DNA of 64,000 nt from positions 1-64,000 of the forward strand of contig JANQQU010000030.1 of NCBI GenBank assembly GCA_028284905.1. The letters are read 5' to 3'. The position numbers were made by a program, and so were the translations under genes. Origin of the DNA: Calditrichia bacterium. Lineage in GTDB: Bacteria; Calditrichota; Calditrichia; RBG-13-44-9; J075. Below the pieces are notes generated by a model. It saw only the letters and a program-made list of their open reading frames with translations. It searched no databases and was not told the DNA's origin. Shown here piece by piece: positions 53,105 to 60,412 of the stretch; within the stretch, counting starts at the first letter, position 1; every line of letters starts with the position of its first letter.

Positions 53105-53317
53105 GTAACCCCTTCAGGGTTTCTAAAAAAGTTGCCTCAACCGGGGGCGCAAAAATACAACGCCCCCGGTTGAGATCTGTAACGCCTTCGGCGTATTAAT
53201 ACCGCAAAGCCCCGAAGGGAGAACCGGTTACAGATTTTAACCCCGGGTTGACGCTCTTTTCAGCCCGGGGTTAAAACCCTAAAAAACCTTTACCCTGAAA
53301 GGGTTACATAAAAGATG
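53105..53317. repeat. 213-bp MITE-like element of nested hairpins
   Basis: The ends are a 16-bp inverted repeat with one mismatch (GTAACCCCTTCAGGGT at left, its near-complement at 53302-53317). Inside are a 14-bp perfect stem (CTCAACCGGGGGCG, 53136-53149, with 53161-53174), ACGCC-TTC-GGCGT at 53182-53194, and a 13-bp perfect stem (TTTTAACCCCGGG, 53235-53247, with 53274-53286). No coding potential. It looks like a non-autonomous mobile or REP-like element. Confidence 0.75.
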
Positions 53318-53381
53318 CTACAAAGAATACTTAATCATAAAACATATCAGTGAATAACATTTTTAAGCAGCTTCAAAAAAA

Positions 53382-53413
53382 ATAGCCACCCGGGTGACGT
53401 GCCAGGTGGCTAT
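53382..53413 (-). terminator. Hairpin with minus-strand U-run
   Basis: ATAGCCACC (53382-53390) pairs with GGTGGCTAT (53405-53413). On the minus strand the stem is followed by eight Ts, so it would terminate leftward transcription. On the plus strand it sits directly before the Shine-Dalgarno of a 15-codon ORF. No minus-strand gene is present to its right. Confidence 0.55.
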
Positions 53414-53433
53414 GATGGGGTGGAGGAGGAGAA

Positions 53434-53481
53434 ATGTCTTACTGCATTTATATAAGGGATTTTTCTTTCTTAGTCGCTTGA
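53434..53481 (+). CDS. Tiny ORF with strong ribosome site (15 codons)
   Basis: ATG at 53434 is preceded by GGTGGAGGAGGAGAA, an unusually strong Shine-Dalgarno. It reads 15 codons, MSYCIYIRDFSFLVA, to a TGA. A second tiny ORF at 53629 has a very similar leader (GGTGGAGAGGAGGTA). Translation is suggested only by the ribosome sites. It may be a leader peptide or part of a structured RNA. Confidence 0.3.
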   Translation: MSYCIYIRDFSFLVA

Positions 53482-53593
53482 TTTCCGCCGGAGAAATTAT
53501 CCGCAGATAAAATCTCCGGCAGTAGAAAAGGTTAGCGATTTGTGTTACCGGTTGATGTGAAGCGTTCTATATTTAAATTCAAGATTTAATTTT

Positions 53594-53686
53594 GCCGCAG
53601 AGCCATATTCAATGGTGGAGAGGAGGTAATGACGATTGCGGGTTTATTTAGGCGTCATATATTTTTTTAGAATATGACCCTGCGGC
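53594..53686 (+). ncRNA. Structured element: 17-bp inverted repeat enclosing a ribosome site and tiny ORF
   Basis: GCCGCAGAGCCATATTC (53594-53610) and GAATATGACCCTGCGGC (53670-53686) are inverted repeats with only two differences, both compatible with G-U pairs in RNA. The 59 bases between them hold GGTGGAGAGGAGGTA and a 13-codon ORF (53629-53670). This could be a regulatory RNA or translational switch upstream of the histidine kinase gene. Whether it is transcribed is unknown. Confidence 0.4.
53629..53670 (+). CDS. Tiny ORF with strong ribosome site (13 codons)
   Basis: ATG at 53629 follows GGAGAGGAGGTA at ideal spacing; the product would be MTIAGLFRRHIFF. It lies in the loop of the 17-bp inverted repeat and its TAG overlaps the right arm. 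It has no relatives that I know. It pairs structurally with the tiny ORF at 53434. Confidence 0.3.
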   Translation: MTIAGLFRRHIFF

Positions 53687-54013
53687 AGTCTTGATGAGGG
53701 TGCTTTCTATTTTCAGTGGCAATTTTTTCCTCCCGGAAGATTGCCGAATTTTTCAATTTCTTTTCCATAGGATCGGTGCGATTTTTTTATTTTCTCTGTC
53801 ATTGATCAGTTGCATGGGTAATATAAGGCAAGTGCCCGGGCTTTTTTGCATTTTCTTCCTGAACGTCTCTGGTAATGCGCCCAACGGCGATAATCGATTT
53901 TTTTCCCCGCTTTTCCGGTGCTATATTAGCTTACACGGACGGCTTTTTGCGGGAAATCTTATGGATCTCAAAGTATTCGTTCGGCTGACTTTGAGTTAAA
54001 GAGTGCCTATCAT

Positions 54014-55756
54014 ATGAATATATCGAAACTAATTTTCTTACTTTTCTTTCTCTGCTATTTCACCTTTCCGGCAAATGCACGGGAAAGCCAGCCGGTGTAC
54101 CAGGTTCTACCGCTTAAATACCGGGAAGGTGACAAAGCCACCTGGAAATCCGCCGGATATACCAATAAATACTGGAAATTTCTGCTCAACGACACCTGGC
54201 ATGCCTCCGAAGAACAACACTTATGGCTGCGCAGTGATGTCATTCTGGACGCACCGGGCGACAGCTTCCCGGATGCCATTCTCTTTTTGCAAATCACCGC
54301 CGCCTGCGAGGTATATTGGAACGGCGAACTGTTAGGGAATAATTTTATCGGGGATGTTCCCCTGGATTCATTACAGGCCCGCTATGCAAAATCTTTTCTC
54401 ATTCCGGCAGAGAAACAGAACGCCGGGATGAATCAGCTGGCGATTCGCACATTGTTGGCGCCAGAGCAAACCCTTCGTATTGGCGGCATCGAATTAGCAT
54501 CATCGACAGCCACATTGCATCCGCCCGTATCAAAAACGATCTTTCCAATGATTCTTTTTTTCATTCATGGCATTCTCGTTGTTTATTATTTGCGGGCCTT
54601 TTTGAAACACCGATCTTCCCGGCATCATCTCTTCTGGAGTGCGATGCTTTTTCTACTTACCGTTCAGAGTGGTTATTCAGCCGCACTTCTCAACTTTGAT
54701 ATTCACTACGAAAAGGTGCTAAGCTTTAATCTGATTCAGGATTATCTTACGCTGGCACTCTATTGGATTATCCCCCTGTTTTTCGCTTATGAATTCGAGT
54801 TTCGTTTCAAAAGGACGGTGCTGGTTGTATCTATCTTGCTGACTATATGGAATCATGAGGCATTGCTTTACGACCGCATCTATCAGATTGCCGGAATGAT
54901 TCCATCATTATTATTAATCGCCTGGGCGATCTATCGCCAAAAAGAGAGCGCCCTCCATGCGCTTTTCGGCATGCTTTGCCTGATCGCCTTGCTCTTTTCC
55001 GGCTTTATCAATAGTTTGCTTGATGTCAGCTTTCTGATATTTATCCTCTTTGCCAGTATCACTATCTCCCGACGCTTAGGGGTAAAAAGCAAAGATCATG
55101 AGCAATCGATGCTGCGATCTTCCCGGCTGGAAACCGAAATGTTGCGCAAGTTGATTCAGCCCCATTACATTATGAATTCGCTTAACGCCGTAATCGACTG
55201 GCTGGAAGATGAACCGGAAAAAGGGGTGGAGTTTATCCATGCACTTTCTGATGAATTCCGGATTCTTTCACGCATCTCTCATGAAAAATTGGTGCCGGTA
55301 GAGGATGAGATCAAAATGTGCCAGGCCCACTTGCGCATTATGGCCTTTCGCAAGGAACAACCATACAGTTTCCGGGCAGTTGATATCGATTACCTGAAAT
55401 CGGTACCGCCGGGCATATTTCATACAATTATTGAAAACGGGGTGACCCACTCGCCGCATTTCGTGGATCGCACCGATTTTATTCTCAAAGAAGAATCTTT
55501 AAGCAATGGTGTTCGCTATCGGATTATTAACCAGCAGGCGGATTTGCCGGAATCGCTGCGGGCGACAGTAATGGAACGGCGACCGATGCGCTCGGACGTC
55601 ATGGTCGAAGAGCCACTCGATGAAGGTACCGGCCTGAAATACATCCGTGCCCGCCTCACGGAAAGCTATGGGGAAAACTGGCAAATTAACGGACAGGCTG
55701 TGGTTGGCGGCTGGGAAACAGTGATTGAAATTTATAACAATGGCGCAGAAGAATAG
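54014..55756 (+). CDS. LytS-family sensor histidine kinase
   Basis: The 580-residue product has a signal sequence and then a periplasmic beta-rich domain (about 25-170, jelly-roll-like, as in 7TMR-DISM proteins). Seven or so membrane helices (about 175-355) and a coiled linker follow. The kinase domain is of the His_kinase/LytS type: LIQPHYIMNSLN carries the phospho-acceptor His384, FHTIIENGVTHS is the N box, and GTGLKYIRARL is a G-box-like segment. The first 200 residues resemble glycan- or small-molecule sensors. It is followed 12 bases later by its LytTR regulator. Confidence 0.9.
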   Translation: MNISKLIFLLFFLCYFTFPANARESQPVYQVLPLKYREGDKATWKSAGYTNKYWKFLLNDTWHASEEQHLWLRSDVILDAPGDSFPDAILFLQITAACEVYWNGELLGNNFIGDVPLDSLQARYAKSFLIPAEKQNAGMNQLAIRTLLAPEQTLRIGGIELASSTATLHPPVSKTIFPMILFFIHGILVVYYLRAFLKHRSSRHHLFWSAMLFLLTVQSGYSAALLNFDIHYEKVLSFNLIQDYLTLALYWIIPLFFAYEFEFRFKRTVLVVSILLTIWNHEALLYDRIYQIAGMIPSLLLIAWAIYRQKESALHALFGMLCLIALLFSGFINSLLDVSFLIFILFASITISRRLGVKSKDHEQSMLRSSRLETEMLRKLIQPHYIMNSLNAVIDWLEDEPEKGVEFIHALSDEFRILSRISHEKLVPVEDEIKMCQAHLRIMAFRKEQPYSFRAVDIDYLKSVPPGIFHTIIENGVTHSPHFVDRTDFILKEESLSNGVRYRIINQQADLPESLRATVMERRPMRSDVMVEEPLDEGTGLKYIRARLTESYGENWQINGQAVVGGWETVIEIYNNGAEE

Positions 55757-55768
55757 GAACCGTATTAG

Positions 55769-56470
55769 ATGAATATTTTAATCGTGGAAGATGAGGCGCG
55801 GGCCGCACGACGTTTACAGAAGCTTATCCCCCAGGCACTAAAAGGTCGGGATATTCAGGTGACCCATATCGAGACGCTGGGCGCGGCAATCACCCTGATG
55901 GACCGTCGCCGCTTTGATCTCCTTTTCCTCGATTTGAATCTGAACGGTAAAAATGGATTTGACCTGCTGCGCGAAATCGTTTCCTATCCTTTTCATACCA
56001 TCATCGTTTCCGCATACGCCGAAAAAGCCCTGGAAGCCTTTGAATATGGCGTGTTGGATTTTGTCCCCAAACCGGTATTAGCGGAGCGACTGGAAAAAGC
56101 GATTCAGCGTTTCCTTAATCAAGACCGTAATGATAACGAAGTTAAATATCTCTCTTTGCGTAAAGGCGGTAATATAGAATTGTTGCCAACCGCCAAAATC
56201 AAATACATTCATGCCGCCGGCCATTACTCGGAAATATTTCTGGAAAATCACCATTGTAAATTACATGATAAATCACTGGAACGCCTGTTAATGCTGCTGC
56301 CTGCCCAATTTGAACGTATTCATAAATCTTACATTGTCAACATCGATTATGTCAAAGAATTCCATGCTGCCAGTGGTAGTCGTTATTCTGTAGAATTAAG
56401 CAATGGAGAGACTTTACCGGTTGGCCGCTCACGCTATAAAACAATCAAAGAGAAACTGGCGTTGGGGTAA
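55769..56470 (+). CDS. LytTR family response regulator
   Basis: The 233-residue protein has a receiver domain (1-120) with acidic pair EDE at 7-9, phospho-acceptor Asp55 (LFLDLNLNGK), Ser/Ala at VSAYAEKALEAFEYG and Lys in VPKPV. A C-terminal LytTR DNA-binding domain (about 127-232) has VKYLSLRKGGNIELL, IKYIHAAGHYSEI and FERIHKSYIVNIDYV. It controls genes through direct LytTR sites, with the kinase encoded upstream as its partner. Likely targets include the third gene of this operon and autoregulation, but no LytTR site was found by eye. Confidence 0.94.
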   Translation: MNILIVEDEARAARRLQKLIPQALKGRDIQVTHIETLGAAITLMDRRRFDLLFLDLNLNGKNGFDLLREIVSYPFHTIIVSAYAEKALEAFEYGVLDFVPKPVLAERLEKAIQRFLNQDRNDNEVKYLSLRKGGNIELLPTAKIKYIHAAGHYSEIFLENHHCKLHDKSLERLLMLLPAQFERIHKSYIVNIDYVKEFHAASGSRYSVELSNGETLPVGRSRYKTIKEKLALG

Positions 56471-56522
56471 TAGTTCGAATACAGTATCGTTCGTCGTTTT
56501 CTTCAGATAAGGAGCATTGCTA

Positions 56523-57173
56523 ATGTCAGAAAAGCTAATTGTTACTCTCATACAAAGTCTTCCGGGAATTTTGTGGGCATTGTTAGCATTTGCCATATTC
56601 GCCTTTTTCTACAAACCGGTGCGCTATGAACTCCTCCCGAAAATCGGTGCACTGCGGCTAATGGGATTTGAATTGTCTTTTCGCCAAATGCGTGCAGTTT
56701 CCCGGGCAATCAGTCTGGCGGAGAAATCGGAGAAGTGGGGCGTGGATATTAGTGAGACGGACAAAGAACGGGTGCTGGCGCGGATCAAACGGCATGGCGA
56801 TGTGCTCCGCGATGCCCGGGTACTCTGGATCGACGATGCACCGGAGAATTGCCGTAACGAACGGAAAATGTTCCACGAAATGCAGATGATGGTAGACCTG
56901 GCCCTCTCCGGCCATGATGCTTTCCGCCAGCTGGAATGGAATGAATACGACCTGATTATTTCCGATATCGCCCGGGATGATGATAACACGGCCGGCTTAA
57001 AATTTTTACAGGAGTATCAGAAGAAGTACGAGACGGTTCTACCAGTCATCTTTTACATCGGAGTATATCAACCGGAAAAAGGTATTCCTCCGTACGCTTT
57101 CGGAGTAACCAACCGGCCGGATGAGCTGGTTCACCTCACTTTGGATGCGTTGGAAAGGAAGAGATATGGGTAG
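56523..57173 (+). CDS. Membrane-anchored receiver-like protein without output domain
   Basis: The 216-residue protein has one N-terminal membrane helix (about 6-30), an amphipathic linker, and a C-terminal receiver-like domain: VLWIDDAPEN with the acidic pair at 104-105, IISDIARDDD with the likely phospho-acceptor Asp148, and VIFYIGVYQPEKG in the position of the conserved Thr/Lys strand, which is degenerate. ATG 56523 follows AAGGAG at eight bases; a TTG at 56517 is rejected. It lies 52 bases after the LytTR regulator. It may be a phosphate sink or a membrane-bound signal protein. I know no described family with exactly this plan. Confidence 0.75.
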   Translation: MSEKLIVTLIQSLPGILWALLAFAIFAFFYKPVRYELLPKIGALRLMGFELSFRQMRAVSRAISLAEKSEKWGVDISETDKERVLARIKRHGDVLRDARVLWIDDAPENCRNERKMFHEMQMMVDLALSGHDAFRQLEWNEYDLIISDIARDDDNTAGLKFLQEYQKKYETVLPVIFYIGVYQPEKGIPPYAFGVTNRPDELVHLTLDALERKRYG

Positions 57174-57235
57174 GTGCTTGGATCTAACGACGTAGGCAGC
57201 ATCATTTTAAATGGCGGAGAGTTAACATTGTTTTG

Positions 57236-57645
57236 ATGGCTCCGCTCCCGCTGGTCGCTAATTGTTCCGCTTCGCTAATGGTTGCGCTCCTGGCGTCGCT
57301 GATGGTTAACTTTGCAGTTTTCTCATTCCCCGAACCATTAGCAACCGACAGAGAGCGGAGCCATGATCCTCAGAATATTCGTCTATCCGGATGCTCGTTC
57401 TTTCTGAAAATACTGTCAACAAGCCGGAGCTCATTCAACCATTAGCGACCATCGGGAGCGGAGCCATACTTCTCAAAATTCTGTTATAGCTGTAGAGCTA
57501 GTTCTTTCCCAAGATGTTGTAAAATCACGAAAGCTCAAACAACAATTAGCGACCAGCGGGAGCGGAGCCATACTTCTCAGAATTTAGGAAATGCATATCA
57601 CTTAGTTCTTGATATAGTCTTCAGAAACACCCCAGACATTCAGCT
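57236..57645. repeat. 104-bp tandem repeat (3 copies) plus an inverted copy
   Basis: Degenerate direct units start at 57334, 57438 and 57542, each opening with ACCATTAGC or ACAATTAGC and containing AGCGGAGCCAT. A 31-bp stretch at 57236-57266 is the perfect inverse complement of 57541-57571. The left, inverted part also contains shorter sub-repeats of the same core. The last copy runs into the 3' end of the mazG-like gene. No protein is credible here. Confidence 0.85.
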
Positions 57646-57984
57646 TCCCCCCTTCAATTTCGGATTATTCCGATGCCTGTCCTTATCCCGTTTCGTTTTC
57701 TTATCAAGATTTTTCTGCAGCGCTTCAGTAAGGTCGATACCGGTTTGATTAGCGATACAAATCAGCACAAATAAAACATCGGCCAATTCATCCCCTAATT
57801 CTCCCGGTGTATCGGTCTTTTTATAACTTTGATCGCCATAAGTGCGGGAGATAATCCGGGCCACTTCGCCAACTTCCTCTACCAATTGGGCCAAATTGGT
57901 CAATTCGGAGAAATAGCGCACCCCAATGGTCTGAATCCAGTTATCGACAATTTGCTGACATTCCCGTAATGTTAATTCCTGCAT
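57640..57984 (-). CDS. MazG-type nucleotide pyrophosphohydrolase
   Basis: The 114-residue all-alpha NTP pyrophosphohydrolase of the short MazG/iMazG type has LVEEVGEVARIISR (the EExxE metal site, residues about 35-48) and LGDELADVLFVLICIANQTGIDL (the second Exx[ED] motif). It hydrolyses non-canonical or excess (d)NTPs to monophosphates. ATG 57984 follows AAGGAA. It lies nine bases after the GyrI-like gene on the same strand, so they form a two-gene operon. Confidence 0.93.
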   Translation of the reverse strand: MQELTLRECQQIVDNWIQTIGVRYFSELTNLAQLVEEVGEVARIISRTYGDQSYKKTDTPGELGDELADVLFVLICIANQTGIDLTEALQKNLDKKTKRDKDRHRNNPKLKGGS

Positions 57985-57993
57985 TGCATTTCC

Positions 57994-58617
57994 TTAGCTG
58001 CTAAAAGGTTGACGAATCACTGTTTTTAATTTTTCCGGTGCCGTTCGCTGCGGATCATTCAGATAAACCTCATGATGTCTCCCGGTTTTTTCTCCGCCTT
58101 GTGCGTCAATAAATTGATGAATTTCCTGAATGGTCGGCGCTTCATCGGCATAGGGTCCGGTATAAAGAATTTGCGCGGACTGCCCTTCCTGGTATTTTTC
58201 CAGCCTCAATAAACCTGCTGCCGGCAGTTCTTTTTTCTTCACAGCCTTCTCCCGGGCAGCATCGATCATTTCAGCAGTTATAAAATCCGGCTGCAGCACC
58301 ATCACCGTCCATTGCCAGTCATCTTTTTTCCCCAGCTGAAAATTGTGCATATCATCGGACCACCAGAGCGCTTCTAGGGGCATTACGGCATAATCCTGCG
58401 CTGGTAAATTCGTTTCGCCTTTCTTTACCATAAATTTCAAAGTGTAGGAAACCGAATAAAGTGCGCTAACTGCTTGCTGGAAATCTTCCGAGCGATTTGG
58501 GTCGCCCTTGCCGTCAGCCATCAAAAAATTCAACGGCGGAACTTCAACCACGGAGATTTTCTTACCGGAAGGTTTATAAAGCGTTTTCAAAGTCTTTTTG
58601 AGGTCCAGTTTTTCCAA
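57994..58617 (-). CDS. GyrI-like small-molecule-binding domain protein
   Basis: The 207-residue product is one GyrI-like/SOUL-type domain. It starts LDLKKTLKTLYKPSGK, has ISVVEVPPLNFLMADGKGDP (the common entry of this group), YSVSYTLKFMVKKG, PLEALWWSDD and a late YTGPYADEAPTIQEIHQFI, then LNDPQRTAPEKLKTVIRQP. Such proteins bind hydrophobic or cationic compounds and some are enzymes. The start is a TTG (58617) with a G-run upstream and is less certain. It is the first gene of the mazG-type operon. Confidence 0.9.
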   Translation of the reverse strand: MEKLDLKKTLKTLYKPSGKKISVVEVPPLNFLMADGKGDPNRSEDFQQAVSALYSVSYTLKFMVKKGETNLPAQDYAVMPLEALWWSDDMHNFQLGKKDDWQWTVMVLQPDFITAEMIDAAREKAVKKKELPAAGLLRLEKYQEGQSAQILYTGPYADEAPTIQEIHQFIDAQGGEKTGRHHEVYLNDPQRTAPEKLKTVIRQPFSS

Positions 58618-58812
58618 TTTTTCCCCCGAACTTATATATCTGTTTTGTCTGTTTGCCTACTGTTTCCCAATGGTTTTCTCATATATTTTTTCGCAGTTTT
58701 GTAACGCGGGAAAACAGCGACGAATCAATTAAATTTGAAGAAGTAATCAGAATTCACTAATATGCAACCGGCAAAGATTATCAACAACCGTTTTTTATAC
58801 ATCGGAGAAACC

Positions 58813-60057
58813 ATGAAACGACTACGGCATTTTTTCTCTTTCGCACTCTTTTTCATCCTCCTGCTGCAATGCACCAACGACGCACCCAGAGAATCCCCGG
58901 ATATCTCCGAAGGGCTTTGGCGGGCAGAAGTAACCATTCCAGGGGGCAATCTTCCCTTTGGCATCGAGCTGAAGCGTGAGAATGATCAATTAACCGCCAC
59001 GCTTTTAAATGGCAACGAACGGGCGACAACAGACGATATAACGATAGAAAAAGACAGTATTCAAATTCGTATGCCTGCTTTTAATTCTTTTATCAGGGCG
59101 CAATTTACTGAAAACGAATTAAGCGGCACACTAACCCTCAATAAACGAGGCGGCAAAATACAAGTAATGCCCCTTCAGGCGACGCTGGGTCATGACCATC
59201 GCTTTTTTGAAACGCCGGCAGCGAATCCGGTAGATATTGCCGGGCGCTGGGCCGTTACCTTCGTCGAAGATGATGGCAAAGTTACCGAAGCTGTGGGAGA
59301 ATTTCAGCAGGATGGCAGCCGGGCGCTGGGCACATTCCTGACCCCGACCGGCGACTACCGTTATCTGGCAGGTGATGTGCAGGACAGCACGCTCTATCTC
59401 TCCTGTTTCGACGGAGGCCATGCCTTCCTCTTTATTGCAAAACTGCAGGCGGATGGCAGTTTAAAAGGCGATTTTTGGTCTGGCACCGCCTGGCATGAAA
59501 GCTGGACCGCACAGCGGGATGAAAATGTCGAACTTCCCAATGCCTTTGATCTGACCTTTTTAAAAGACGGTAATGATAAATTTGATTTCACCTTTCCCAA
59601 TATCGACAGTGTTGATGTATCCATATCGGATGATCAATATCGCGACCGGGTGGTATTGGTAACGATCGTCGGTAGCTGGTGCCCAAATTGCCACGACGAA
59701 GCACGCTACCTCTCCCGTTACTATAAGGAAAATCGCGAACGCGGCCTGGAAATTATCGCCCTGATGTTTGAGCATGTCGACGATTTTCCAGTTGCGATAA
59801 AACAGATCAAACGCTTCCGGAAGAAGTTCGGCATCGAATACGAAACGCTCTTTGCCGGATATTCGGATAAAAAGGCCGCAGCGGAAAAACTGCCGATGCT
59901 CAACCATGTGCTTTCCTATCCCACCACTATTTTTATCGATCGCCAGGGGCGGGTGCGTAAAATCCACACCGGGTTTACCGGACCGGGCACCGGCGCGCAT
60001 TATGACAAGCTCATTGCGGAGTTTGAAGAAACAGTGGAAACATTACTGGCAGAATAA
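58813..60057 (+). CDS. TlpA-like thioredoxin-fold lipoprotein
   Basis: The 414-residue product has a lipoprotein signal (LLLQC). About 240 residues of beta-rich N-terminal region follow (GLWRAEVTIPGGNLPFGIEL, and a later GTFLTPTGDYRYLAGDV), and then a thioredoxin domain of the TlpA/AhpC type with the active site WCPNC (Cys290, Cys293), then YPTTIFIDRQGRV with the cis-Pro. It is membrane-attached in the periplasm and probably reduces disulfides there. ATG 58813 has GGAGAAACC upstream; an in-frame ATG at 58762 is less likely. Confidence 0.9.
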   Translation: MKRLRHFFSFALFFILLLQCTNDAPRESPDISEGLWRAEVTIPGGNLPFGIELKRENDQLTATLLNGNERATTDDITIEKDSIQIRMPAFNSFIRAQFTENELSGTLTLNKRGGKIQVMPLQATLGHDHRFFETPAANPVDIAGRWAVTFVEDDGKVTEAVGEFQQDGSRALGTFLTPTGDYRYLAGDVQDSTLYLSCFDGGHAFLFIAKLQADGSLKGDFWSGTAWHESWTAQRDENVELPNAFDLTFLKDGNDKFDFTFPNIDSVDVSISDDQYRDRVVLVTIVGSWCPNCHDEARYLSRYYKENRERGLEIIALMFEHVDDFPVAIKQIKRFRKKFGIEYETLFAGYSDKKAAAEKLPMLNHVLSYPTTIFIDRQGRVRKIHTGFTGPGTGAHYDKLIAEFEETVETLLAE

Positions 60058-60123
60058 AACGGAAAAGCGAGCATCTTCCCTGATGCCCGCTGTCATGGAT
60101 TTCAAAATATTTATGCTCCAGGT

Positions 60124-60152
60124 AGCCCCGGCGGCAAATAGCTGCCGGGGCT
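60124..60152 (+). terminator. GC-rich hairpin after the TlpA-like gene
   Basis: AGCCCCGGCGGC and GCTGCCGGGGCT form a 12-bp stem with one G-U pair and a 5-base loop. The downstream tract is C/T-rich rather than a pure T-run. Confidence 0.6.
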
Positions 60153-60265
60153 CCTTCCCTCTATAACCCATCCGGTTATAAATTTTTATTTTCTGAATAA
60201 TACTTCTGCGAAAAACCGGACTTTTTGAATCGGGTTGTAATATTTTCGTTTTTTTTCGCCATCGT

Positions 60266-60380
60266 CCCGGAGCTTTTTGCTCCGGGCTAATTCGTTTCGG
60301 TCCTACGGACCTATACAATATACATTAGCCGAATAAAGCCCTGGAAGGGCGACCTATCTTAGCTCGGGACGTTAGTCCCG
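60266..60380. repeat. Array of short hairpins (REP-like)
   Basis: Four small stems follow one another: CCCGGAGC-TTTTT-GCTCCGGG (60266-60286), GGTCC-TAC-GGACC (60299-60311), GCCC-TGGAA-GGGC (60338-60350) and CGGGAC-GTTA-GTCCCG (60365-60380). This order recalls intergenic elements that I have seen in Bacteroidota and Planctomycetota genomes. There is no coding potential. Confidence 0.7.
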
Positions 60381-60412
60381 TGTATATTACCAAAAAAAAT
60401 TAGGGGGATTAG

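Noticed and set aside
53691-53999. 102-codon ORF before the histidine kinase gene
   Set aside because: Phe/Ile-rich composition without domain pattern and no convincing ribosome site; probably chance in an AT-rich region.
57233-57445. 70-codon ORF inside the 104-bp repeat region
   Set aside because: Its codons come from the repeat and its inverted copy; a repeat artefact.
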